From assembly GCA_023130215.1 (NCBI GenBank), contig JAGMAN010000022.1:1-26388 (forward strand): DNA of 26,388 nucleotides, given 5' to 3'. The notes beneath the pieces are model-generated. The model was not told the origin of the DNA. It worked only from the letters and a program-made list of their open reading frames with translations, and did not search any database. The stretch is from a bacterium. Lineage in GTDB: Bacteria > NPL-UPA2 > JAGMAN01. Below, one piece after another: positions 7,145 to 14,320 of this stretch. The translations under genes were made by a program, and so were the position numbers. Position 1 is the first letter of the stretch. Every line of letters begins with the position of its first letter.

Positions 7145-8404
7145 ATGCACGATTTTAAGTACGTAGAAGGCGAACTTTTCTGTGAAGAGATGCGGGTAGA
7201 GGAGATTGCTCCTAAAGTGGGTACTCCCTTCTACCTTTATAGCTCTAAGACGTTAGTGGACCATTATCGCAAATTAGATAAAGCCTTTTCTTCCCTCCCC
7301 CATCTTGTCTGCTATTCACTCAAGGCTAACTCAAATTTAGCTATGTGTAAGCTACTGGCTCAGGAGGGAGCGGGGGCGGATGTAGTCTCCAGCGGTGAGC
7401 TCTTCAAAGCATTGAAGGCCGGCATGCCAGCGCAGAGAATAGTCTTTGCCGGGGTGGGTAAGACAGAGGAGGAGATAGAGTATGCCCTCAAAGCACAGAT
7501 CCTCATGCTTAATGTAGAGTCAGTCCCGGAACTGGATTTGATAAATGAGGTGGCTGGGCGTCTGGGCAAGAAGGCTCAGGTCTCCTTACGGGTTAATCCA
7601 GACGTGGATCCCCAGACCCATGCTTATGTTGCTACTGGAAGGAAGGAAAATAAATTTGGCTTAAGTATGGAAGTAGCCCGAGAGCTGTTTGAACGAAGAG
7701 CTGAGTTTACGCACCTGAAAATGGTCGGAGTTCATGCTCACATTGGCTCTCAGATTACCAGCGTTCGACCTTATGTAGAGGCCCTTCAAAAAATAGTTGT
7801 TTTCATTAAGGATTTAGAGCGAGGGGGTATTAAATTAGAGTATCTAAATGTAGGAGGGGGAATGGGGATTGTGTATGAGACGGAGATTCCCTCAACGGCA
7901 GAGGAGTTTGCCCGGGCTCTCCTTCCACTCATTAAACAGGTGCAGGCAAAAGTCATCCTCGAGCCTGGAAGATTTATCGTTGGGAATGCTGGAATCCTGG
8001 TGACCAGGGTGCTCTATGTCAAGAAGACTGCGGTTAAAACCTTTGTTATCGTTGATGCCGGTATGAACGATTTGATTCGGCCCAGTCTTTATGGGACTTA
8101 CCATGAAATCAGACCAACATCGGGCAGGAAAGGGACTATGCCCGAGTCAGATAAAAAGCTAATAGTTGCGGATATAGTCGGTCCCATATGTGAATCAGGA
8201 GACTTTTTTGCCAGGGATAGAGAGATTCCCGAAGTAGAAGGTGGTCAGCTTTTAGCTATCTTCGGAGCCGGTGCTTATGGTTTCTCTATGTCCTCTAACT
8301 ACAACTGCCGTCCCCGCCCGCCTGAGGTATTGGTGAAAGGAGATAAGTTCCAGGTTATTAGAGAAAGAGAAAAATATGAGGATTTGATCAGAGGAGAAGT
8401 ATAG
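7145..8404 (+). CDS. lysA: Diaminopimelate decarboxylase
   Basis: Fold-III PLP enzyme converting meso-diaminopimelate to lysine, 419 residues. PLP lysine K60 lies in CYSLKANSN, a variant of the usual Y-A-V-K-A-N. Other signatures: VHAHIGSQI (HIGSQ at 200-204), LNVGGGMGI near 235-243, EPGR at 274-277, CESGD at 350-354 with the active-site cysteine, and GAYGFSMSSNYNCRPRP with the substrate tyrosine. It begins on the base after the argG stop, using AAAGGA upstream, so it is tied to the arginine operon rather than to dapF, from which it is separated by a 252-base repeat-containing gap. Confidence 0.96.
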   Translation: MHDFKYVEGELFCEEMRVEEIAPKVGTPFYLYSSKTLVDHYRKLDKAFSSLPHLVCYSLKANSNLAMCKLLAQEGAGADVVSSGELFKALKAGMPAQRIVFAGVGKTEEEIEYALKAQILMLNVESVPELDLINEVAGRLGKKAQVSLRVNPDVDPQTHAYVATGRKENKFGLSMEVARELFERRAEFTHLKMVGVHAHIGSQITSVRPYVEALQKIVVFIKDLERGGIKLEYLNVGGGMGIVYETEIPSTAEEFARALLPLIKQVQAKVILEPGRFIVGNAGILVTRVLYVKKTAVKTFVIVDAGMNDLIRPSLYGTYHEIRPTSGRKGTMPESDKKLIVADIVGPICESGDFFARDREIPEVEGGQLLAIFGAGAYGFSMSSNYNCRPRPPEVLVKGDKFQVIREREKYEDLIRGEV

Positions 8405-8425
8405 GAGCAAGGCATTTTCTTGCTC
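8405..8425 (+). terminator. Hairpin immediately after lysA
   Basis: A perfect 7-base stem, GAGCAAG (8405-8411) with CTTGCTC (8419-8425), around a GCATTTT loop, starts on the base after the lysA stop. There is no T-tract downstream, so it is not a textbook intrinsic terminator; it could protect the 3' end or mark the edge of the repeat-rich spacer. Confidence 0.45.
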
Positions 8426-8456
8426 TCTGGCGGTTGCTCGCTGCTCCGCTTTGGTC

Positions 8457-8545
8457 GAAAAGGGACAGAAATTAAACTCCCCCCTCTTCTTGCTTTCGCA
8501 AGAAAGCAGAGGGGGTCAGACAAAATTTCTGCTTTAACCCTTTTC
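8457..8545. repeat. 89-base nested palindromic element (REP/MITE-like)
   Basis: Four nested inverted repeats share one centre. GAAAAGGG 8457-8464 pairs with CCCTTTTC 8538-8545. CAGAAATT 8466-8473 pairs with AATTTCTG 8524-8531. CCCCCTCT 8480-8487 pairs with AGAGGGGG 8508-8515. TCTTGC 8488-8493 pairs with GCAAGA 8498-8503 around a TTTC loop. All four stems are perfect, and unpaired bases between stems are short (1-8). The element lies in the lysA-dapF spacer and encodes no credible protein. The shape suggests a dispersed extragenic palindrome or a small non-autonomous element; terminal duplications were not seen. The rest of the gap (8546-8656) shows only a TGCTC/GAGCA mini-hairpin near 8596-8610. 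Confidence 0.75.
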
Positions 8546-8656
8546 TTCCTCAGCTACGCGGACGCTGCGCTACCAATGTTCGCTCGAAAACACCTTGCTC
8601 CTGATGAGCAGAAAAAATCCGCTCACGGCTAATGCCGAAACTTAGTATAGTTGAGT

Positions 8657-9496
8657 ATGAGAAAAATTAAATTTGTTAAGATGTGTGCTGGAGGGAATGA
8701 TTTTATCATAATAGATAACTGTGATAACATTCTCCCTGAGGATAGAAGTGCATTGGCTAAGGAGGTCTGTCGGCGAAAGTTTTCTGTTGGGGCAGATGGT
8801 CTTCTTCTGTTAGAGAGTTCCTCCCAGGCTGATTTTAAAATGCGCATCTTCAATCCGGATGGAAGCGAACCGGAGATGTGTGGGAACGGAGCCAGGTGTA
8901 TAGCCCGCTTTGCTTATCTGAGAGGAATAGCTGGGAAGAAGATGAGCTTTGAGACCCGGGCTGGCCGGATGGGGGCGGAAATAATTGATGAAAGAGTGAA
9001 ACTTGGGATGGGTGAGCCGACCGATATGGGGTTGAATTTAGAGATTTCATTAAAAAAGGGTATAAGGGGATCCAGTAATAAACTTTACAAACTGCACAAA
9101 ATAAATACCGGCGTTCCTCACGCTGTCTCTTTTGTTGATAATTTGGAAGAAGTTGAGGTTAAAGGCTTAGGAAGCCAGATTCGCTACCATCCCCACTTTC
9201 AACCCGAGGGGACGAATGCTGATTTCGTGCAGGTGGTGGATGGCCAGACTATCAAGATGAGGACTTACGAAAGGGGCGTGGAAGATGAGACTCGCTCTTG
9301 CGGCACGGGAGCAGTAGCCTCGGCCGTCGTTGCTTTCTCCTTAAAAAAGGTAGCAGAAATCCCTCTAAGGGTGGAAACCCGGGGAGGGGAAGTATTAAAG
9401 GTATATTTTAATTCAAAAGGGCAGAAAATGGCAGATGTCTACTTAGAGGGCGAAGCAAGAATCATTTATGAGGGGGAGCTAAAATGGAAAGATTGA
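8657..9496 (+). CDS. dapF: Diaminopimelate epimerase
   Basis: Cofactor-independent epimerase turning LL- into meso-diaminopimelate, 279 residues. The two catalytic cysteines are visible: C75 in MCGNGARC and C215 in SCGTGAVAS. The N-terminal motif reads KMCAGGNDFIIID, departing from the more common KMHGLGNDF, and FNPDGSEPEMCGNG, TGVPHAV and EGTNADF match the family. ATG 8657 was chosen over the in-frame TTG 8651. There is no clear Shine-Dalgarno; TATAGT sits five bases before the ATG. It overlaps dapA by 13 bases. Confidence 0.94.
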   Translation: MRKIKFVKMCAGGNDFIIIDNCDNILPEDRSALAKEVCRRKFSVGADGLLLLESSSQADFKMRIFNPDGSEPEMCGNGARCIARFAYLRGIAGKKMSFETRAGRMGAEIIDERVKLGMGEPTDMGLNLEISLKKGIRGSSNKLYKLHKINTGVPHAVSFVDNLEEVEVKGLGSQIRYHPHFQPEGTNADFVQVVDGQTIKMRTYERGVEDETRSCGTGAVASAVVAFSLKKVAEIPLRVETRGGEVLKVYFNSKGQKMADVYLEGEARIIYEGELKWKD

Positions 9497-10539
9497 AAAA
9501 GTTTGAAGGAGCCTGGACGGCATTGGTTACTCCCTTCAGGGAAGACGGGAAGATTGATTGGGAAGGATTTGAGAAGAATATCAAGTTCCAGACATCCCGG
9601 GGGATTAGTGGCTTAGTCCCCACGGGAACCACGGGAGAATCACCTACCCTGGGCTGGGAGGAGCATAATTTGTTCACAACTAAGACCATCCAGTTTGCAA
9701 GCAAAAAGTGCTATGTCATGGCCGGTACGGGAAGTAACTCCACTAAAGAAGCTATAGCCGGCACTAAGTATGCTGTGGAGGCAGGGGCTGATGCAGTGCT
9801 TTTAGTTGACTGCTACTATAATGGTCCATCCTCTCTGGAATTAAGAAAGGAATATCACGGAGCAGTTGCCAAGGAATTTCCATCCATACAGGTCGTGCCC
9901 TATATAATTCCTGGTCGGAGCGGCACGGCACTCTCTCCCGAGGACCTGGCTATTCTCTCCAAGGAGTTCTCCAATGTGCGGGCGGTGAAGGAAGCCACCG
10001 GGGACTTAAAAAGGATGATAAGAACCAGGCAGCTTGTAGGCAACGACTTTGACATCCTCTCCGGTGACGATGAACGGACCTTTGAGATGATGGCCCGCCC
10101 GGGAATAAGGGCTTCCGGGGTTGTCTCAGTAATGTCAAATGTTGCTCCTAAGGCAATTGGGGAGATGGTCCGTAGAACATTAGCCGGTGATTCAAAGGGA
10201 GGAGACCTGCGAGATGCTCTTTCCCCTCTCTTCAATATTGTAACCGTCAAGGTAAAGGATGAAAGAACTTTCCCCGATGGCAGTAAGTTTGCCGTTGAGG
10301 ATAAATTCAGGAATCCCCTTCCCGTTAAGACCCTTATGAATGGATTAGGAATGCCAGCCGGGCCATGCCGAAGACCCCTGGGCAAAATGAGTCCTCACGG
10401 CGTTCGGGTAGTTAGAAATGCAGCCCGGACAGTCTGGAAGAAAAATCCAGAAATTCTGAAGCCAATAGAAGATGCTTATGGAGTGAAGATAGAGGAGAGA
10501 CTGGAGAAAGATAAGTATTGGGATAAGCTTCACTACTAA
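9484..10539 (+). CDS. dapA: 4-hydroxy-tetrahydrodipicolinate synthase, long form
   Basis: DapA condenses pyruvate with aspartate semialdehyde, the entry step of lysine synthesis. The TIM-barrel core is clear: TPF at 16-18, GTTGESPTL with T49/T50, AGTGSN at 80-85, Y140 and R145 in YIIPGRSG, the Schiff-base lysine K169 in VRAVKEATGDL, and SGDDERTF near 193-200. At 351 residues it is about 55-60 longer than typical DapA (~290-300). The excess is an insert around 252-278 (KVKDERTFPDGSKFAVEDKF) before the NPLPVK segment and a C-terminal extension from about 315. A GGGGGAG ribosome binding site lies inside dapF. Presence of dapF, dapB and dapL nearby favours true DapA over another aldolase of the superfamily. 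Confidence 0.9.
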   Translation: MERLKKFEGAWTALVTPFREDGKIDWEGFEKNIKFQTSRGISGLVPTGTTGESPTLGWEEHNLFTTKTIQFASKKCYVMAGTGSNSTKEAIAGTKYAVEAGADAVLLVDCYYNGPSSLELRKEYHGAVAKEFPSIQVVPYIIPGRSGTALSPEDLAILSKEFSNVRAVKEATGDLKRMIRTRQLVGNDFDILSGDDERTFEMMARPGIRASGVVSVMSNVAPKAIGEMVRRTLAGDSKGGDLRDALSPLFNIVTVKVKDERTFPDGSKFAVEDKFRNPLPVKTLMNGLGMPAGPCRRPLGKMSPHGVRVVRNAARTVWKKNPEILKPIEDAYGVKIEERLEKDKYWDKLHY

Positions 10540-10542
10540 GGG

Positions 10543-10563
10543 AAATGGGCGCTTCCATTTTTT
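10543..10563 (+). terminator. Possible weak intrinsic terminator after dapA
   Basis: AAATGG (10543-10548) pairs with CCATTT (10555-10560) around GCGCTT, followed by three more Ts that continue a six-T run. The stem is short and AT-biased, so termination would be partial. It lies four bases after the dapA stop and before the bioY ribosome binding site. Confidence 0.4.
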
Positions 10564-10597
10564 GAAATTTTGATGGTGTTTTAAAAAGGAGAAACCA

Positions 10598-11266
10598 GTG
10601 CAAGAAATAGCAATAGTTGACGGGTTCTTGAAGGCAAGATACATACTTTTCAAATGGCGCTACAGCTTGGCTCTTGTAAACAAGCTCATTCTGGCATTGG
10701 GGATGGCCTGTGTAACTGGACTGTCGGCCCAGATTAAAATCTCTCTTCCCTGGACCCCGGTACCAATCACCGGTCAGACTTTTGCCGCATTATTAGCGGG
10801 AGTCCTTCTGGGCAAATGGTGGGGAGGAATGAGCCAAGGGATATATGTAGTACTGGGTGTGGTTGGTGTTCCCTGGTTTGCTGGTTGGAGTGGTGGTTAT
10901 GGCGCTCTCATTGGTCCCAGCGGAGGATATATAATAGGATTTATCTTAGCGGCTCTTTTTCTTGGTCATTTCGCTGACAAATATATTAGGGCCAGGAGTT
11001 TTCTTCACATGTTTGCTCTTATGCTATTTGCCAATTTTGTCCTGATACATGTGCCGGGACTGATACAGTTAGGGCTGTGGTTTTACATAGCCAAAGGTGC
11101 TGGATTGACTCTTTGGAATTTGCTCTGCATGGGAACTATTCCTTTTGTTATCGGGGACATAACTAAAATTGTAGCCGCGGCAATGTTAGCAAAAGCCATT
11201 ACTCCCAAAGAAGCTTATGATGGTGAAGTGGATGCTGCCAGGGCAAAGAAATGGCGAATATTTTGA
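10598..11266 (+). CDS. bioY: Biotin transporter BioY (ECF S-component)
   Basis: Membrane substrate-binding component for biotin uptake, 222 residues with about six hydrophobic segments. Family signatures include KISLPWTPVPITGQTFAALLAG, then LLGKWWGGMSQGIYVVLGVVGVPWFAG, and GPSGGYIIGF. An ~25-residue N-terminal lead precedes the first membrane segment; GTG 10598 was chosen because AAGGAG lies six bases upstream. Genes for the ECF energising module are not in the window, so it may work with a shared module or alone. It overlaps the next gene by 16 bases, giving a bioY-DUF1284-dapB unit. Uptake suggests at least partial reliance on external biotin (inference). Confidence 0.93.
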   Translation: MQEIAIVDGFLKARYILFKWRYSLALVNKLILALGMACVTGLSAQIKISLPWTPVPITGQTFAALLAGVLLGKWWGGMSQGIYVVLGVVGVPWFAGWSGGYGALIGPSGGYIIGFILAALFLGHFADKYIRARSFLHMFALMLFANFVLIHVPGLIQLGLWFYIAKGAGLTLWNLLCMGTIPFVIGDITKIVAAAMLAKAITPKEAYDGEVDAARAKKWRIF

Positions 11267-11658
11267 AACTTCGAGCTCACCACCTCTTGTGCATACAAGG
11301 TTTTCAAGGATACGGTTATGGTCAAGATTTCATAGAGAATATGGAGGAAGTTACCAAGCAGATAGATTCAAACCCTGAGTCACAAATAATTACCGAATGC
11401 GACATTATCTGTTCTTGTTGTCCCCACAAGGTAGAAGGAGTATGTCAAAAAAGGTCTGATTCTGCTCAAAAGGTTAAAGATATGGATATGCAGGTTTTGA
11501 GGAAGTTATATCTAAAAGATGGAACAAGAGGCAGAGTTAAAGATTTTGTTTCCCTTGCAAATACAAAGCTCAGAAACAGTTTTGATGTTCATGATATATG
11601 TGGGGATTGCGATTGGAAAGAGAAATGCCTTTGGTTTATTTCACGAGGTGAAAAATGA
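11251..11658 (+). CDS. DUF1284 family cysteine-rich protein
   Basis: A 135-residue protein of the uncharacterised DUF1284 family, recognised by its opening LKLRAHHLLCIQGFQGYGY and by FIENM. Cysteines occur in clusters: C49, C53, C55-C56 and C63 in the ITECDIICSCCPHKVEGVC region, and CGDCDWKEKC near the C terminus. This spacing suggests a metal or iron-sulfur site, which is inference. It overlaps bioY by 16 bases upstream and dapB by four downstream (ATGA), so it is co-translated with both. No function is established. Confidence 0.8.
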   Translation: MANILKLRAHHLLCIQGFQGYGYGQDFIENMEEVTKQIDSNPESQIITECDIICSCCPHKVEGVCQKRSDSAQKVKDMDMQVLRKLYLKDGTRGRVKDFVSLANTKLRNSFDVHDICGDCDWKEKCLWFISRGEK

Positions 11659-12458
11659 TCAGGGTAATTGTGACTGGTGCTTGTGGGAGGATGGGAAAGA
11701 GAATTTCCTCCCTGGTGATGGCTGAAAAGGATATGGAACTGGTTGGAGCTGTGGAAAGGAAGGGGCATCCTTCTCTTGGTAAGGACATTGGGGAACTATT
11801 AGGGCTGGGGAAGAAGGGGGTCATCTTGCAGGAAGATTTGAAGAAGGTTGTAAATAATGGCCGGGTGATTATCGACTTTACCGCTCCAGGGGCAACTTTG
11901 ACTCATTTGAGACTGGCGGCAGAGCATAAAAAAGCTATGGTTATCGGGACGACAGGATTTAGTGAGGAAGAGCTAAAAGGGGTTAAGGATTTAGCTAAAA
12001 ATATTCCCTGCCTCATTTCTCCCAATATGAGCTTAGGGGTGAACCTCCTCTTTAAAGTAGCCCGGGATATGGCCAGGGCCTTAGGCGATGGATACGACAT
12101 TGAGATTGTGGAGGCCCACCATCGCCGCAAGCAAGATGCCCCAAGCGGCACAGCTAAGAAACTGGCAGAAATCCTTTCTGAAGCGAGAGGAAAGTCTCTG
12201 GAAAAAGTGGCTGTTTATGGCCGCAAGGGAATGACCGGAGAAAGGCCGAAGGAAGCCATTGGTATCCATGCAGTGAGAGGAGGAGATATCGTCGGTGACC
12301 ATACCGTAATCTTTGCCGGAGAAGGGGAAAGAGTGGAACTCATCCACCGTGCCCACAGCCGGGATACTTTTGCCCGGGGAGCCATTCAGGCGGCAAGGTT
12401 TGTGACCACGGCGAAAGAGGGACTTTACAGCATGCAGGATGTTTTGGAGAACAAATAA
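11655..12458 (+). CDS. dapB: 4-hydroxy-tetrahydrodipicolinate reductase
   Basis: NAD(P)H-dependent reductase, second lysine-branch step, 267 residues. The N-terminal nucleotide-binding motif is VTGACGRMGKRI (GACGRMG at 8-14). The catalytic region is EAHHRRKQDAPSGTA with H155, H156 and K159, the family active-site signature. GTTGFSEEE at 98-106 and the C-terminal AHSRDTFARGA are also typical. It starts inside the end of the DUF1284 gene. Its product is the substrate of DapL encoded next, so the order follows the pathway. Confidence 0.96.
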   Translation: MIRVIVTGACGRMGKRISSLVMAEKDMELVGAVERKGHPSLGKDIGELLGLGKKGVILQEDLKKVVNNGRVIIDFTAPGATLTHLRLAAEHKKAMVIGTTGFSEEELKGVKDLAKNIPCLISPNMSLGVNLLFKVARDMARALGDGYDIEIVEAHHRRKQDAPSGTAKKLAEILSEARGKSLEKVAVYGRKGMTGERPKEAIGIHAVRGGDIVGDHTVIFAGEGERVELIHRAHSRDTFARGAIQAARFVTTAKEGLYSMQDVLENK

Positions 12459-12483
12459 ATGGTTAAATTACCCCTCACCCTTA

Positions 12484-12506
12484 CCCTCTCCCCATAAGAG
12501 AGAGGG
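12484..12506 (+). repeat. Hairpin in the dapB-dapL spacer
   Basis: CCCTCTC (12484-12490) pairs perfectly with GAGAGGG (12500-12506) across a nine-base loop. It follows a pyrimidine run (CCCCTCACCCTTACC) of a type often seen in dispersed intergenic repeats; that family link is from memory and unverified. It could lower read-through between dapB and dapL, though no T-tract follows. Confidence 0.55.
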
Positions 12507-12530
12507 ATATAAAAAGGAAATTCTTATAGT

Positions 12531-13730
12531 ATGAAGTTAGAGAAAGCAAGTAGATTAAATAATCTGCCACCCTATTTATTTGCAAAGATTGATGAGATGA
12601 AGCAAAAAGCGATGGAAGAAGGAGTGGATATTATTGACCTGGGAATAGGGGACCCGGATTTGCCTACTCCTGGCCATATTATCCAGCGGCTTTACGAGGC
12701 CGCTAAGGACCCGGCCAATCATCGCTATGCCTCTTATAATGGCCTGAGAGAATTAAGAGAAGCAATTGCTAAATGGTATGAGAGAAGATTCCAGGTTAAA
12801 TTGGACCCAGAGAGTGAAATTCTTCCCCTCGTCGGTTCCAAGGAAGGGATCGGGCACATTCCCCTTGCCTTCATAAATGAAGGGGACATCGTCTTAGTCC
12901 CTGACCCTGGTTATCCAGTTTATCGAGCGGGAACTGTCCTTTCTGGGGGGGAGCCTTACTTTATGCCCCTTCTCAGTCAAAATGGGTTTCTCCCTGACCT
13001 GAGTGCCATTAGCGAGGAGATTGCCCGAAAGGCAAAGCTCATGTTCCTTAATTACCCTAACAATCCAACTACGGCTACTGCCAGCGAAGAGTTTTTTCGG
13101 GAAGTGGTTCGCTTTGCTCAAAAATTCAATATCGTTATCTGCCATGACGGCGCTTACTCCGAGGTCACCTTTGATGGCTATAGAGCGCCCAGCTTCTTAG
13201 AGGTGGAAGGAGCAAAAGAGGTGGGGATAGAGTTTCACAGTCTTTCCAAGACCTATAATATGACGGGATGGAGGATAGGTTTTGCTGTTGGCAGCCGGGA
13301 GGTTTTAGCTAATCTGCTCAGGGTAAAGACAAACCTTGATTCAGGTATCTTCCAGGCCATTCAGTATGCCGGCATTGAAGCTTTGACTGGCTCAGAGGAT
13401 GAGACTCTCAAGGCAGTAAGAGTTTACCGGGAGAGAAGGGATACCCTGGTGGAAAGCTTAAAGGAGCTTGGCTGGCAACCGATAACGCCAAAAGCCACCT
13501 TCTATGTCTGGATTCCAGTTCCAAATGGTTGCACTTCCATGGAGTTTGTCTCTACCCTCCTCCGGAAAGCGGGCATCGTCACCACTCCCGGAGTGGGGTT
13601 TGGAGAATATGGGGAAGGATTTATTCGGGTCGCCCTTACCGTTCCCAGAGAGAGGATTAAAGAAGCCGTTGAAAGAATCAGAACGAAGATGCCAGATATA
13701 AAATATCAAAAATCAAATATCAAAAATTAA
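12531..13730 (+). CDS. dapL: LL-diaminopimelate aminotransferase
   Basis: Class I/II PLP aminotransferase, 399 residues, converting tetrahydrodipicolinate directly to LL-diaminopimelate. Visible features: IIDLGIGDPDLPTP at 34-47, YASYNGLRELREAIA, PDPGYPVYRAG at 124-134, NYPNNPT at 174-180, HDGAYSEVTFDGYRAPS, and the PLP lysine K240 in SLSKTYNMTGWRIG. HDGAYSE and the lysine-gene context favour DapL over a generic aspartate/alanine transaminase. The last ~9 residues (after MPDIK) come from an AT-rich tandem repeat and are unlike family ends. AAAAAGGAAA about 12 bases upstream is the only candidate ribosome site. Confidence 0.93.
   Translation: MKLEKASRLNNLPPYLFAKIDEMKQKAMEEGVDIIDLGIGDPDLPTPGHIIQRLYEAAKDPANHRYASYNGLRELREAIAKWYERRFQVKLDPESEILPLVGSKEGIGHIPLAFINEGDIVLVPDPGYPVYRAGTVLSGGEPYFMPLLSQNGFLPDLSAISEEIARKAKLMFLNYPNNPTTATASEEFFREVVRFAQKFNIVICHDGAYSEVTFDGYRAPSFLEVEGAKEVGIEFHSLSKTYNMTGWRIGFAVGSREVLANLLRVKTNLDSGIFQAIQYAGIEALTGSEDETLKAVRVYRERRDTLVESLKELGWQPITPKATFYVWIPVPNGCTSMEFVSTLLRKAGIVTTPGVGFGEYGEGFIRVALTVPRERIKEAVERIRTKMPDIKYQKSNIKN
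13701..13728 (+). repeat. 14-base tandem duplication at the dapL 3' end
   Basis: AAATATCAAAAATC (13701-13714) is followed at once by AAATATCAAAAATT (13715-13728), differing only at the last base. The dapL stop codon starts on the final base of the second copy, so the repeat supplies the tail of the protein. The following 13731-13795 is A-rich with no gene. Confidence 0.9.
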
Positions 13731-13794
13731 GAACAAAACTAATAAAAAGCACAAAAAGGGTAAAAACCACAAAAAATAAACCGTAAAAACAATT

Positions 13795-13811
13795 CTATAC
13801 TTTCCTATACT
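13795..13811 (+). promoter_or_regulatory. Doubled CTATACT upstream of folK (possible -10 elements)
   Basis: CTATACT occurs at 13795-13801 and again at 13805-13811, ten bases apart. TATACT resembles a -10 hexamer, and the second copy ends eight bases before the folK ATG, which has no Shine-Dalgarno. No convincing -35 was found, so a folK promoter with a very short or absent leader is only a suggestion. Confidence 0.25.
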
Positions 13812-13819
13812 GAAATATA

Positions 13820-14296
13820 ATGCAGGTTGGGATATACATAGGTTTAGGCTCTAACCTGGGAGACCGAAGAGGAAATATTAAGGAGGCAATAGACTCATTG
13901 AGGGCAGTGGATTCTATAGAGGTGAAAAAGATTTCCTCCGTTTACGAGACAGAACCGGAAGGGTTGAAGGACCAACCACATTTTTTAAATTGTGCCCTGG
14001 AGGTGGAAACAAAACTCTCCCCCGGCGAGCTGCTGGCCGGCCTGAAGGCCATTGAGGGACAGATGGGACGAAGCAGGGGTAAGAGATGGGGACCAAGAAT
14101 TATTGACTTAGATATCCTCCTCTATGGAGACTTAGTGATGAAGGAGGCTGACCTGGAAATTCCTCATCCACTCCTTCCAGAGAGGCTTTTTGTCCTGTCT
14201 TCTCTGTGCGAGATAGCTCCTGAGATAATTCATCCAGCATTGGGGAGGAGCATCCGAGATTTACGGAAACAGTTGGAGGAGAAAAAGCTAAAATAA
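13820..14296 (+). CDS. folK: 2-amino-4-hydroxy-6-hydroxymethyldihydropteridine pyrophosphokinase
   Basis: HPPK transfers pyrophosphate from ATP to the pterin in folate synthesis; 158 residues, the usual single-domain length. Motifs: YIGLGSNLGDR at 6-16, SSVYETEPEG, FLNCALEVET, the catalytic block RWGPRIIDLDILLYG at 89-103 with the Mg-binding DLD (96-98), and IPHPLLPERLFVL. Stand-alone FolK rather than a FolB or FolP fusion. It follows dapL after an 89-base A-rich gap and is 24 bases from the next gene. No ribosome binding site is visible at its start. Confidence 0.96.
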   Translation: MQVGIYIGLGSNLGDRRGNIKEAIDSLRAVDSIEVKKISSVYETEPEGLKDQPHFLNCALEVETKLSPGELLAGLKAIEGQMGRSRGKRWGPRIIDLDILLYGDLVMKEADLEIPHPLLPERLFVLSSLCEIAPEIIHPALGRSIRDLRKQLEEKKLK

Positions 14297-14320
14297 AATA
14301 CATCTGAAAGGAAGTGGCAA

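Noticed and set aside
8420-8632. 70-codon open frame in the lysA-dapF gap
   Set aside because: It runs through the nested palindrome and adjoining repeats, has no ribosome binding site, and its composition follows the repeats rather than a protein family.
9900-10385. 161-codon antisense frame across dapA
   Set aside because: It is opposite a conserved enzyme gene, and its composition (R, S, P rich) is that of a mirror frame.
11519-11725. 68-codon plus-strand frame bridging DUF1284 and dapB
   Set aside because: It shifts out of both well-supported genes and has no recognisable domain.
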